From: Methanosarcina mazei S-6
GTDB taxonomy: Archaea; Halobacteriota; Methanosarcinia; Methanosarcinales; Methanosarcinaceae
Reading direction: 5' to 3'
Assembly: GCF_000970205.1 (NCBI RefSeq)
Contig: NZ_CP009512.1
Span: forward strand, 2,232,001-2,296,000
DNA length: 64,000 nucleotides
Shown here in pieces: positions 45,228 through 53,979 of the stretch. The notes under the pieces are model-generated. The model was not told where the DNA came from and did no database searches. It saw nothing but the letters and a program-made list of their open reading frames with translations. A program made the position numbers and the translations under genes. How positions within the stretch are numbered: position 1 is the first letter of the stretch; each line of letters starts with the position of its first letter.

Positions 45228-46429
45228 GTGTCGCGTCAATCCTCAATAGTCGGATAAAGACGTGACAATTTTATCCTTGCATCATCTGTTGTAAATTGCC
45301 ATTTAACCTTTGAATTTTTGTTGTTTCTGTAATTTTGCCATGCCAAAACTTCTTTTCTGACAAACTCGATGTTATCCATTCTCCTTTTTAAACATTGACC
45401 TGTAAGTACATTCAGTTCAATCTCTGCCATGTTCAACCAGCTTCCATGTTTTGGCGTGTAGACGAACTCAAATCTGTCCCATAGCGCCTTTGCTTTTGGT
45501 GGTGGAAATGTTTCGTAGAGAGATCCAGGTATGTGCGTGTTTAGATTGTCCATTACTAACGTAATTTTATCTGCATTTTCATGTTGAACTTCTATTTCTT
45601 CGAGAAAATAAGCCCAATCTCTCTTTGTTTTTCTTTCAGTGATCTTTACCATTCTTTTCCCTGTCAACGGTTCACAGGCAAGGAATATATTGCACATTCC
45701 ATTTCGCTTGTATTCATAATCGTACTTTTCTGGCTTCCCTGTTGAGCAGGGGATAGGGATCCGGGTTTCTGCAATCAATTGTTTTGGGGATTCGTCCATA
45801 CACACAACAGGATTTCGTGGATCAAATGGACGTTTATAAACGTCCAGAACCATTTCCATATTCGCAACAAAGCTACTGTTTTGTTCTGGAGGAATTACCC
45901 ATTGTTTCCTTTGCCAGGGTTTGATTTCGTTTTTTTAAAGTACGGCGTACTGTTTCGTGAGAAATTTCCTCGAAATAACCAAGTTCTACAGCCTTATCGG
46001 CTAATAATCTTAACGACCATCTTGCAAAACCTTCAGGGGGTTGACTGCAACTAAGGGCGACTAAATGGGCTTCAAGATCACCATCAACTTTTTTATTATA
46101 AATGCGCTCGCTTTCTTTCCCGTTAAGGGCAACTTCAAGACCTTCTTCAACAAATCTCTTCTTAACACGGTCAATTTTTTTCATACTAATATTCAGGACA
46201 CGTGAGATTTCTTCATTGGTTGAATGGCTAACATTCAATTCACTTTTATCGCAATTAAGCAAAATCAGAGCATTGAGAATTTGTTGAGAGTTATGTTTTC
46301 CCTTTGAAGCAAGTTCACAAAGAGATCTACGTTCATCTTCGGTAAGTGTCACAGTATATTTAATCATGAATGATACTTATGAAGATCATTCAATATAACG
46401 CTTAAGACTTTCCATCGGTGACACGACAC
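45228..46429 (-). mobile_element. IS630-family element, copy 2 (inverted relative to copy 1)
   Basis: About 1.2 kb with the same ends as copy 1 and TA at both junctions (45226-45227, 46430-46431). I noticed only one base difference in the non-coding ends (CGATGGAAAG versus CGATGGGAAG). The two inverted copies, 1.2 kb apart, could promote inversion of the 44051-45227 segment. Confidence 0.85.
45236..46367 (-). CDS. IS630 transposase, copy 2, two frames joined at an A7 run
   Basis: Protein sequence identical to copy 1: HTH part 46367-45873, DDE part 45859-45236, with the same frame change at the A7 run. Identity with copy 1 implies very recent duplication. Confidence 0.8.
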
Positions 46430-46685
46430 TAGCCTTGAAGTAATCTCGCAGCCTTGGGGCTGTAAGTAGTTCAAGAATACTAAAAATCAAAATCAACACA
46501 ATTATTAGCTTACTGGACGTTATATTGTACTATTCAAGTTCTTATAAAATAGATTGAATGTATATGGAGAAAATCTATATATTTAGAATCTCTCTCCATA
46601 CCATCAAACAATCAATGGTCAAGGATTAGTTTCAGATTCAAAACTAGTTCAAAAATCGAATGGTTTGAGAATTTATACAGAAAAA

Positions 46686-46694
46686 CTTATAAAG
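46686..46694 (+). promoter_or_regulatory. TATA box of the phospholipase-like gene
   Basis: CTTATAAAG, 28 bases before 46714, where the first leader hairpin begins. Confidence 0.5.
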
Positions 46695-46713
46695 AATTAG
46701 ATACAAGGAATTT

Positions 46714-46823
46714 ATGGAGTTTGGAAGTAGTTTTCCTCAATCACCCCGAACTCCATAAAATACGCCCTATGAGGCACAATCAAGTTAGCTGTGCTTTTAT
46801 TTAAGCTTACCTGATTCTGCCTC
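46714..46823 (+). promoter_or_regulatory. Structured 5' leader with two hairpins
   Basis: Hairpin 1: ATGGAGTTTGG (46714-46724) pairs with CCGAACTCCAT (46746-46756). Hairpin 2: GAGGCA and AATCA (46771-46782) pair with TGATT and TGCCTC (46812-46823). The ribosome site AGGAG and ATG 46853 follow. Position and symmetry suggest RNA-level control, though hairpin 2 could also be an attenuator-type terminator. Confidence 0.45.
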
Positions 46824-46852
46824 TTGGAATAATAATACTAGGAGAAAGACGA

Positions 46853-47953
46853 ATGAGTAAGAACAAAATTACAATAGGAATACTTCTTTTGACAATGCTT
46901 GTTGGTATGGCATTGATACCATCAGCAATGGCTTTCACCGAAGAACAGCAAACCGACCTAACCAAAGATGCTGCTCAGTTAAAGATTGAAGCTTTGGAAA
47001 CTGAGCTAGGTGAAGAAGGAATGAAAAAAGTTGCGGATTACCTGGAGCTTCAGGCTTCTTTACCGGATGTAGTGAAACGTATGCCATATAGGGGACTTGC
47101 TTTTTCTGCTACTGATCCTGAAAGTCAAGCTATTAAAATGAAATATATTGATAACTTCGATGTTTCCAAGGAGGAAAAAGAGAAATATAAAGCTGGACTG
47201 CAGGACATCTGGGACAGGTATCCGGATAAAATAACGAAGGATGACTACGCTTTCATGAGTGAACTGGGTCCAATGATTGACAAAGAAGCTTTCAGGGAAC
47301 ACACGGCTGTTGGGGTAAAGTGGGCAAGCTCTAATCATCAAGATTTTGCTTACTATGCTTGTGACGGGTCTGCTTATGGAAATTATGCAAGTGATACAGC
47401 TGATGACCCGGATGATCCTTGGTTTGAGCTTCCGGGATATCGGTACTATAATCATTACTGGGATGCTGATTGGCATGTCGGAGGCGCACCAACTAGATGT
47501 GATGGTTTTGCAGATACTGCGCAAATCTGGGTTGCTAATGGACTTCTAGAGGAAGCACATGAAGATTTTGGACTTGCCAGTCACTATTTGTCGGATACTG
47601 GCAATCCGTTCCATTCAGCTGGAGCAGTTGATCAGATAGGGAATTTCGTGGAGAATCTGTTCAATACTAATAACCATGATCTGTATGAGATTTATATATC
47701 TGATCAGTGGGACAGCGGGTATGATTTTGGTGACTATGTTAGTAGCAATACTCAGGCTATTACTGTGACTGATCCAGAACAGGCAGTGAAGGATAATGCT
47801 GATTTTAGTTCTCAGTATTTTGACTATATTTGGGACGAGATAGAGAATAATCCAGATACATTTGATTCGGATATCTACGTAGCGTACTATACTGCTCAAT
47901 GTGTCCGAAATACTGCAAAATGTAACCATGGATTGTATGATTACATTATGTAA
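46853..47953 (+). CDS. Secreted zinc-dependent phospholipase C / P1-nuclease-like protein
   Basis: 366 residues with a signal peptide (residues 1-27, cleavage after AMA). The ligand pattern of the zinc-dependent phospholipase C/P1 nuclease fold is visible: H150, NHQD (H162), NHYWD (H201), then HYLSDTGNPFH (H244, D248, H254) and HDLYE (H275, E279). These would bind a three-zinc cluster and hydrolyse phosphodiester or phospholipid bonds outside the cell. Archaeal ether lipids or foreign membranes or nucleic acids are possible targets. AGGAG is nine bases before the ATG. It has a structured leader and a terminator; it lies next to the IS cluster and may be acquired. Confidence 0.7.
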   Translation: MSKNKITIGILLLTMLVGMALIPSAMAFTEEQQTDLTKDAAQLKIEALETELGEEGMKKVADYLELQASLPDVVKRMPYRGLAFSATDPESQAIKMKYIDNFDVSKEEKEKYKAGLQDIWDRYPDKITKDDYAFMSELGPMIDKEAFREHTAVGVKWASSNHQDFAYYACDGSAYGNYASDTADDPDDPWFELPGYRYYNHYWDADWHVGGAPTRCDGFADTAQIWVANGLLEEAHEDFGLASHYLSDTGNPFHSAGAVDQIGNFVENLFNTNNHDLYEIYISDQWDSGYDFGDYVSSNTQAITVTDPEQAVKDNADFSSQYFDYIWDEIENNPDTFDSDIYVAYYTAQCVRNTAKCNHGLYDYIM

Positions 47954-47986
47954 GTTGATGAAATCTGAAACGGAGTTTATGTTTAA

Positions 47987-48016
47987 GAAGATGCCTTCAA
48001 AGGCATCTCTTTCTTT
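47987..48016 (+). terminator. Hairpin terminator after the phospholipase-like gene
   Basis: AGATGCCTT / AAGGCATCT stem (47989-48008) followed by CTTTCTTT. Confidence 0.65.
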
Positions 48017-48153
48017 ACTATTGTATCGATTCCAAAATAAGTCCGTTGCTTAGCGGGAAATTCATTGATCCGTAGATCTATTCAAAAGCCGGTATTGTGA
48101 ACATACTTCGGAATCGCAGTACTATTATTTTTTTCCTATAAATGGTGATCTAA

Positions 48154-48933
48154 GTGGATTTTGTTAGTCATTTCATTTTGAAAGTTAAGGAGAAGATGCC
48201 TTTAGAGGCCCTTCTTTTCGTTTTACAACATATATGGCTTGCTGTTTTTGTTTTAACATTGGGCATATCGATAGGGACAGGAATTAACTTTGGTCTAGAC
48301 GTAGTCGCCTTACTGATAACGCTAGGAATGTTTGTTCTGTTTTTTATGCCGATAGTCTCTATTGGACAGAATATTGTTCAGAGCAGGAAGGATATTAGAA
48401 AAGTTTTGTGCTGTGTACCTTTACTAATCGCTGCTGTGTATCAAACTCTGGTAGTTGTGTTTGGATATACTAAATTTATGATCTATGAATCTCATCCTGA
48501 TTCGTTGGTTTATGCTTTACTGCTTCCGGTTCAGAGACTGGGGGAAACCGCAATCTATCCTACAACTGATAAAATATTCTACATGGGTTTTCCGTATAAC
48601 CAGCTGCCTCAATTTACAGCCTATATTATCGTTTTCCCAATCAGTTTGCTTATTTACTTATTACCTTCGATAGATTATGACAGGACGAAGATCACAAAAG
48701 AAATGAAACTAATTGCTTTGCTCCCTCTCTTTTGTGTTGCTATTCCAGTAATTGTGCAGACAGTTAAAATGAAGCTGGGATTAATCGATGAGCTTATGAT
48801 TCAATTTTTCTGGTCTGAGATACTCTCAAACATAAGACTAATGGGACTCTTCCTGTTAATGCCTATGTTGAGTATCCTGTATATAAGGCACTATCAAAGA
48901 ACGAAAAGAACCAATGTCGAGAATTTTACGTGA
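48154..48933 (+). CDS. Hypothetical polytopic membrane protein
   Basis: 259 residues from GTG 48154, with GGTGATC eight bases upstream. About six hydrophobic segments; no catalytic motif seen. The C-terminus is basic. No family is recognised. It follows the phospholipase-like gene but is separated by a terminator, so it is probably an independent transcript. Located in the accessory region. Confidence 0.55.
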   Translation: MDFVSHFILKVKEKMPLEALLFVLQHIWLAVFVLTLGISIGTGINFGLDVVALLITLGMFVLFFMPIVSIGQNIVQSRKDIRKVLCCVPLLIAAVYQTLVVVFGYTKFMIYESHPDSLVYALLLPVQRLGETAIYPTTDKIFYMGFPYNQLPQFTAYIIVFPISLLIYLLPSIDYDRTKITKEMKLIALLPLFCVAIPVIVQTVKMKLGLIDELMIQFFWSEILSNIRLMGLFLLMPMLSILYIRHYQRTKRTNVENFT

Positions 48934-49133
48934 ACACAGAGATTTTTTGTTGTTTAGTTAAGCTGGGAAAATTTTGTCAGATTTCTGTTTTACCAGTTAC
49001 TACAATAATCCATTACACCTCAACTAATTCTAATGCTTTACTTGTGGAATTTGCTCCACAGGTTTCAGAAACACCAAACTTTACCTCTGGAGAGAAAGGT
49101 CAAATTAGTCTTGGTTTAAAAATAGAGTTTTGA
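48930..49133 (+). CDS. Possible small hypothetical protein
   Basis: 67 codons whose GTG overlaps the TGA of the preceding gene (GTGA), a typical coupled arrangement. No motif and no independent ribosome site. It ends just before the MITE. Low support. Confidence 0.25.
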   Translation: MNTEIFCCLVKLGKFCQISVLPVTTIIHYTSTNSNALLVEFAPQVSETPNFTSGEKGQISLGLKIEF

Positions 49134-49140
49134 AATCCTT

Positions 49141-49255
49141 AGGACTTACGCACTTGAGATTCAAAATCATTGTCAGTAGACCTTGCTGTTAAATCGTTGG
49201 TTTAGACAGTTGAAGGTTTAGAGCCATTGTTTTTCAGTTCAACCGCGTAAGTCCT
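49141..49255. mobile_element. 115-bp MITE-like element
   Basis: Terminal inverted repeats AGGACTTACGC and GCGTAAGTCCT are perfect over 11 bp, and flanking direct repeats AATCCTT (49134-49140 and 49256-49262) are exact over 7 bp. There is no reading frame. It is a non-autonomous element mobilised by a transposase encoded elsewhere; the ends differ from those of all IS elements in this window. Confidence 0.75.
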
Positions 49256-49262
49256 AATCCTT

Positions 49263-49518
49263 TATACATGGATGGTGTTTATGTGGTTTGAATTCAAAAA
49301 TAGCAGAAATTTGACATTTCTGGTTCTTTTGTCAATTTGTGCGAAGCCTGTGAACTTTGTAAAGCCTAATCATTTAGAGGCTATACAAGGAAAGCAAGGA
49401 ATCATATGGGTATAGGCAAGATCTCTTTGCCATGAAGCTGTGTACAACTCCAAAAACCCATATTGAACAAAATCTAAAGTGACTATGTATTTTTGACCAC
49501 ATTTTTTTAATCATATAT
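49263..49518. other. Intergenic region
   Basis: No gene or repeat recognised. Confidence 0.4.
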
Positions 49519-50796
49519 GAGAATCTCAAATTAGGATTTTGACTTAAAAACCTATTCTTTTTTCCACTAACTCTGATAGACTTTCCTTTATTCGAGAGTT
49601 TCAACTTTAAATTATGCCATATATGTCGTTCTCATGCGGAAAAACAGTATGTTATATAAAGGAGTCCTCTTCGAGGACTCCCTGGATAACTATTTTAGCA
49701 GAGAAAGCACCTCAATTTGCCAATTCCTGTACTTCCTCTGCATTGACGATATTGCAAAGCACGTAGAACGTACTTTTTATACCAACAAAAGTTGGCACTT
49801 TAAATACAGTGTTTCTTCTATGATAAAACTCTTTGTTGTCAAGTGTTTCAGGAATCTTTCATATGATAAAACCATTTCTTCCTTAACAGAGGAAGAAGCT
49901 ATCTTGCTTTCTTTTTATGACGAAAATGACCATATAAAACTTCCTTCTGGTGGAACCCTTCATCATTTTGTGAAGTATAGACTTGGAGAGGAAGGAGTCA
50001 ATGAGATCATGATGTTGTTAGGTGAAAAAATCCTCAAACTCTCATCAGCAAAGGAAGCTAAGATTGATTCCACTCCCCTTGAAGCTTCAAGATACGATAA
50101 ACATGCTGATTACAATTCTCATTATGAATGTAAAATGGATAAGGCGCATATTACAATGGTTGGAACTTATCCTGTTTTTATGACTCATACAAAGGGAGTT
50201 GCTGGTGACTCTCCAGAACTTATCACCCATATTGAAGCTCTAAAGAAGATGAACGCTGATCTCGACTTGTATTCTGCAGATGGAGGTTATGATTCATTCC
50301 TTAATCATTCTGACATTTGGTATCACCTGGATGCAAAACCGATTATCTCCTATGCCTCAAATGCCGTAATCAAAAAAGAAGGTGAAGAGGAAAGAATCAA
50401 TCACTGGGTAAATAAAAAATGGAGAATCGGTGGAGATGTTCATGCACCAATGGAAAACAAACTCAAATTTCTATATGAGATTGGAAGGAAAGAGCAGGTA
50501 GGAATGTATCTGAGAAACCAGAACATGAGAGATGATGCTTTTGATGAACAGTATAAAAAGAGAGCCGAATGTGAAAAGATACATGGACATATTAAAGGTA
50601 CAGTAAAATTCGATATCAGAAGAGTAAGAAATCAGAGTAGAAAACTCTACTCTCTATTGAGTTTCATATCATATCAACTACTGGTGTTGACAGAAATGCA
50701 AAATAAGGTTGGAGATAAGAATTCATTTGGGAGATACTTTTAAAGAAGTGGATATCAAATTAGATTAAAGGTTTTAAATGCTAATTTGAGATCCTC
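49519..50796 (+). mobile_element. IS4/IS5-superfamily insertion sequence
   Basis: About 1.28 kb with imperfect inverted ends: AGAATCTCAAATTAGG (49520) against the complement AGGATCTCAAATTAGC (50795). The flanks ATATAT-rich at both sides do not give a clear duplication. It carries one intact transposase gene. Confidence 0.65.
49634..50743 (+). CDS. DDE transposase (IS4/IS5 superfamily)
   Basis: 369 residues with an intact DDE core: KIDSTPLEASRYDKHADY (first Asp), LYSADGGYDSFLNH (second Asp) and KRAECEKIHGHIKGTVKFDIRR (Glu). The N-terminal YFSRESTSICQFLYFLCIDDIAKH... helical region and the -FRNLSYDKTISSL- segment fit the larger superfamily; the exact IS family was not settled. Complete, so potentially active. 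Confidence 0.75.
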   Translation: MRKNSMLYKGVLFEDSLDNYFSRESTSICQFLYFLCIDDIAKHVERTFYTNKSWHFKYSVSSMIKLFVVKCFRNLSYDKTISSLTEEEAILLSFYDENDHIKLPSGGTLHHFVKYRLGEEGVNEIMMLLGEKILKLSSAKEAKIDSTPLEASRYDKHADYNSHYECKMDKAHITMVGTYPVFMTHTKGVAGDSPELITHIEALKKMNADLDLYSADGGYDSFLNHSDIWYHLDAKPIISYASNAVIKKEGEEERINHWVNKKWRIGGDVHAPMENKLKFLYEIGRKEQVGMYLRNQNMRDDAFDEQYKKRAECEKIHGHIKGTVKFDIRRVRNQSRKLYSLLSFISYQLLVLTEMQNKVGDKNSFGRYF

Positions 50797-51714
50797 TATA
50801 TATTGTTTCATTTTGTCAAGTATATATAAATACTATGAGAGTATATAGGATTTCATGGTAAAACTACAAAAAAATGAGAGCAGAGGCACATATTGGCTAA
50901 CTGTGCACATTCATGCAAACTTGAATTACGCTGACTAGGTGTAGATACAGACCGATTCGCAGGTGCTACGCAACAAAGACCACAAAATGAGGTGTATTGT
51001 CCTTATTGATGCCCAATATTGGATAGCTATTCTGAGTAAGCCTGTGGGCGTAGTTTGCCGAAAATCGAATATCCTTTTCGATTACTTACAACAAAGGGTG
51101 AAGAAGCAGGTTGGGTACTGCCTGAGGGCTGTTTCACTTATTGAGTGTGAACGAATTTTCTTAATATCTCTTTATGCAAAAAATAATTAGACTAACCTGC
51201 ATAGCAACCTTTTATTTCTTATAAGAAAATAATCTTTAATATATGGACTTTAATGTTAATTAATAATATAATTTTAGATTCCATTATACATAAGATCCTT
51301 TTTATATTTATTATCGAATATATTTTTACATGTTTTTTTCTACATATTTTATTAATATCTTACCTTCGAACAGTTTAAATATAATTATCCACATAATTTA
51401 AATCAAGTACTGCAGCCTGATCTGAATCACTGGAAACCTGATTTTTCCAAAAAATCAAATAGATCGACTGCAATACTTACATAGGGGGACCGGTATGGGT
51501 GCAATCACAGGAACTATAGAGACTCCAGAGAGTTTGTTCATTATTAAAGATTAGGAAATTATTATCAGACAGAATTGCAGTTCGGCAGAATTGCAATGTA
51601 ATCACAACAGCCTGCATTCATTTTTCTGTGGTCAGGAGGATTTAGACTCTTTTACTTTTATAATTTACTTTTATGAGAGAACAGAGAATTATTCTTCGAG
51701 AGGTGGTAATTATA
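50797..51714. other. Intergenic, with remnants duplicated from the pirin 1 region
   Basis: 51097-51190 is a decayed copy of part of the HEAT-like gene; 51455-51600 matches the upstream region of pirin 1. 50840-50960 carries TATA-like repeats. No intact gene. Confidence 0.55.
51097..51190 (-). pseudogene. Remnant of a HEAT-like gene copy (5' part)
   Basis: Minus strand reads KDIKKIRS... and matches 38530-38610 (codons ~40-65 of the HEAT-like gene) with shared blocks such as GAACGAATTTTCTTAATATCT and CTGAGGGCTGTT; stops interrupt the frame. It holds the same position relative to pirin 2 as the intact gene does to pirin 1. Confidence 0.6.
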
Positions 51715-52635
51715 ATGGCTAATCTCAGAAGAGTAAGAAAAATAAGGAAGAGTATGCCAACCATTGAGGGGGCAGGGGTGCACCTGAAGAGAGCTTTCGG
51801 ATTCCGGCATGTACCTGAGTTCGATCCTTTTTTGTTATTTGATGAGTTTCATTCGGAAAAACCTGAGGAGTACATTATGGGATTTCCAAGGCACCCGCAC
51901 CGAGGAGTTGAAACTATTACTTATGTCCTGCAGGGGGAAATAAGGCATGAGGACAGCCTGGGAAACAGAGGTGTAATCCGGACTGGCGAGGTGCAGTGGA
52001 TGACTGCTGGAAGTGGGATTATCCATCAGGAAATGCCACAGGGAGATGAAAGCGGGAATCTATGGGGTTTTCAACTCTGGGCAAATCTTCCGTCTTCCCA
52101 TAAAATGATGGAACCACGCTATCAGGGAGTTAAAAGCAGCCGAATACCCGAACTTCTTATGGAAAAGGGTCTGAAGGTAAGGATTATTTGCGGAGAAGTA
52201 AACGGCGTTGAGGGACCTGTTAAGGAAATAGCTACCGACCCCGAATACCTGGATATTACAGTCCCGGCAGAGGAGAAGTTTTTCCATATAACAGCTCCGG
52301 ACCATACTGTTTTTGCATATGTTATAGAGGGAAGCGGCTATTTTGACAGGGAAAAAGACCCCTGTGCGTTTGAGGTTGAAGGAGAAAGATACCTCCATCC
52401 TGCAGGAGACTGCATAATATACCCCGAAACCCTGGTCCTCTATGGAGCTGGAGATTCCATTGAGGTAACCGCAGGGGATGAAGGAGTAAGGTTTCTTCTT
52501 ATGTCCGGAAGACCTATTGGTGAACCTGTTGCCTGGTACGGCCCGATTGTCATGAATACAAAAGAAGAACTAAGAGCGGCTTTTGAGGAATACAGACAGG
52601 GGACATTTGCAAGAGACGCGGAAAGACAAACATAA
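51715..52635 (+). CDS. Pirin family protein (copy 2)
   Basis: 306 residues from ATG 51715, with GAGGTGGT eight bases upstream, just as in copy 1; an earlier in-frame ATG at 51673 is not favoured. It is close to copy 1 throughout (for example VRIICGEVNGVEGPV and EEKFFHIT), and the iron ligands HPHRG and IIHQEM are kept. The strongest differences are near the C-terminus (FARDAERQT versus FTRYREKRK). Divergence suggests an older duplication. Function as for copy 1. Confidence 0.85.
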   Translation: MANLRRVRKIRKSMPTIEGAGVHLKRAFGFRHVPEFDPFLLFDEFHSEKPEEYIMGFPRHPHRGVETITYVLQGEIRHEDSLGNRGVIRTGEVQWMTAGSGIIHQEMPQGDESGNLWGFQLWANLPSSHKMMEPRYQGVKSSRIPELLMEKGLKVRIICGEVNGVEGPVKEIATDPEYLDITVPAEEKFFHITAPDHTVFAYVIEGSGYFDREKDPCAFEVEGERYLHPAGDCIIYPETLVLYGAGDSIEVTAGDEGVRFLLMSGRPIGEPVAWYGPIVMNTKEELRAAFEEYRQGTFARDAERQT

Positions 52636-52886
52636 ACCATATAAACCCATTGTCTTTTTCATGGAGCCTGTGTCTTTACTGTACACATTTCTACGTAGAT
52701 ACCTTATCTTCCTGATGATGGTCTTGCTAATGGAAAGATCAGAAGTTTGCCTGAAGACTACTGAATTTTTTTGCTGATATTAACCGGACCTTAAATTAAA
52801 GTTTTCTGACTAAAGTCCTCTTTTTTGCAAGGCTTTTTACAAGGCTTTTTTGCAAGGTTTTAAATATCAAAATATGTTATTTATAT

Positions 52887-52921
52887 CTAACATATGTTAG
52901 TTAAATCTAACTTTATGTTAG
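52887..52921 (+). promoter_or_regulatory. Two operator-like inverted repeats CTAAC-N4/5-GTTAG
   Basis: CTAACATATGTTAG (52887-52900) is a perfect palindrome, and CTAACTTTATGTTAG (52907-52921) repeats the same half-sites with one extra spacer base. They fall around the expected transcription start for the TATA box at 52858, so a bound protein would block initiation. The HTH protein encoded downstream at 53541 is a natural candidate. Confidence 0.5.
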
Positions 52922-52953
52922 TAATTCCGAACAATATGTTGTAAATAAAAGAC

Positions 52954-53028
52954 ATACAATCATAAATATTCCATAAATATACAATCATAAATAATCCATA
53001 AATATACAATCATAAATATTCCATAAAT
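52954..53028. repeat. 25-bp tandem repeat, 3 units
   Basis: Three units of ATACAATCATAAATA(T/A)TCCATAAAT, then a partial CCATAAATAATCATAG. Confidence 0.85.
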
Positions 53029-53124
53029 AATCATAGTTTCAATCAGAAATCTTCGGCAAAGGCACATTAAATAATACAGGATCAAAGGCACATTAAGTAA
53101 AACCGGGTTATTAGGGGATATAAA

Positions 53125-53520
53125 ATGAAAAATATAAAAAAAGTGTACAGATACAGGCTTATTTCAGGAATAATTCTTCTACTTGCAGGGATAATGTTGA
53201 CGGTTTTTTTTGAAGGCGATTCTTCAATTCCGGTTATTTTGATAGTCATGGGAATGGTCATTTTTCTTATTACAGCATTCAGGCTTTTCAGGCAGGGGGA
53301 TCTGCCAGACAGGGACGAAAGGACAAAGAAGCTTGCAGCGTACGGAATCACATATTCCTGGCTCTTTACGCTTGTGCTTATCACAGTACTTTACTGGATT
53401 GAATTCCTGAACCTTGCTGACTTTACAGCTGAAGCAATTTTAGGCATATTGCTTTTCTTTATGCTTATCTCAGCAAATGTTTTCAGGTGGTTTTTCATGC
53501 AAAAAGGCGATGTGGAATAA
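53125..53520 (+). CDS. DUF2178-like membrane protein
   Basis: 131 residues with four hydrophobic helices arranged as two pairs, and a cytosolic RQGDLPDRDERTKKLAAYGITYSW segment. The DERTKKL... motif is typical of DUF2178-like small membrane proteins, which often sit next to an XRE regulator. GGGG precedes the ATG. The HTH gene follows 20 bases later; together they resemble a regulator/membrane-partner module. Confidence 0.65.
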   Translation: MKNIKKVYRYRLISGIILLLAGIMLTVFFEGDSSIPVILIVMGMVIFLITAFRLFRQGDLPDRDERTKKLAAYGITYSWLFTLVLITVLYWIEFLNLADFTAEAILGILLFFMLISANVFRWFFMQKGDVE

Positions 53521-53540
53521 AGACCTGCGGAGGATAAAGG

Positions 53541-53747
53541 GTGAAAACAAGGATCAAAGAGTTACGGGCAAGGCATGACCTGACCCAGGAAGCTCTTGCA
53601 AACCTGGTGGGGGTTCGGAGAGAAACTATTGTTTTTCTGGAAAAAGGGAAATATAACCCCTCTCTGAAACTTGCCTGCAGGATAGCCAGATCTCTGGATA
53701 CCACAATTGATGAACTGTTTATCTTTGAGGACACTGACTTTGAATAA
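53541..53747 (+). CDS. XRE-family HTH regulator (short)
   Basis: 68 residues from GTG 53541 (GGAGGATAAAGG just upstream). A lone Cro/C1-type [59 protein letters not shown]. Proteins of exactly this kind (YozG/Cro-like) are repressors paired with DUF2178 membrane genes. Likely autoregulator through the palindromes at 52887-52921. Confidence 0.8.
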   Translation: MKTRIKELRARHDLTQEALANLVGVRRETIVFLEKGKYNPSLKLACRIARSLDTTIDELFIFEDTDFE

Positions 53748-53979
53748 ACCCCAATGAAAGAAGAATTATTTTAAAAAAATGATATCAGTCTTGTAAGGGC
53801 TTTTTTGAAATTAATTTTGAACTGAAATTATCCGGGAATACTTCACCTTCATTCTGCTAAAGTAATTGCCTTATTTTTTAAGTTCTAATGAGAGAGTACA
53901 ATTTCTAAAAAGAAAGCGAAATTAAATAAGTTTTTAAAGAACATGTTATATTAAATAAGCAAGTCATTCAGGAGAAAAC

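Larger units (their letters stand above)
46432..46852. other. Intergenic region with promoter and structured leader
   Basis: Contains a small hairpin (CAGCC...GGCTG near 46450) of the kind left by IS200/IS605 elements. It also contains the promoter and leader of the phospholipase-like gene, listed separately. Confidence 0.5.
52636..53124. other. Upstream region of the DUF2178/HTH pair
   Basis: Contains TATA-like TTTTAAATA (52858), two CTAAC...GTTAG operator-like sites and a 25-bp tandem repeat, listed separately. Confidence 0.5.
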
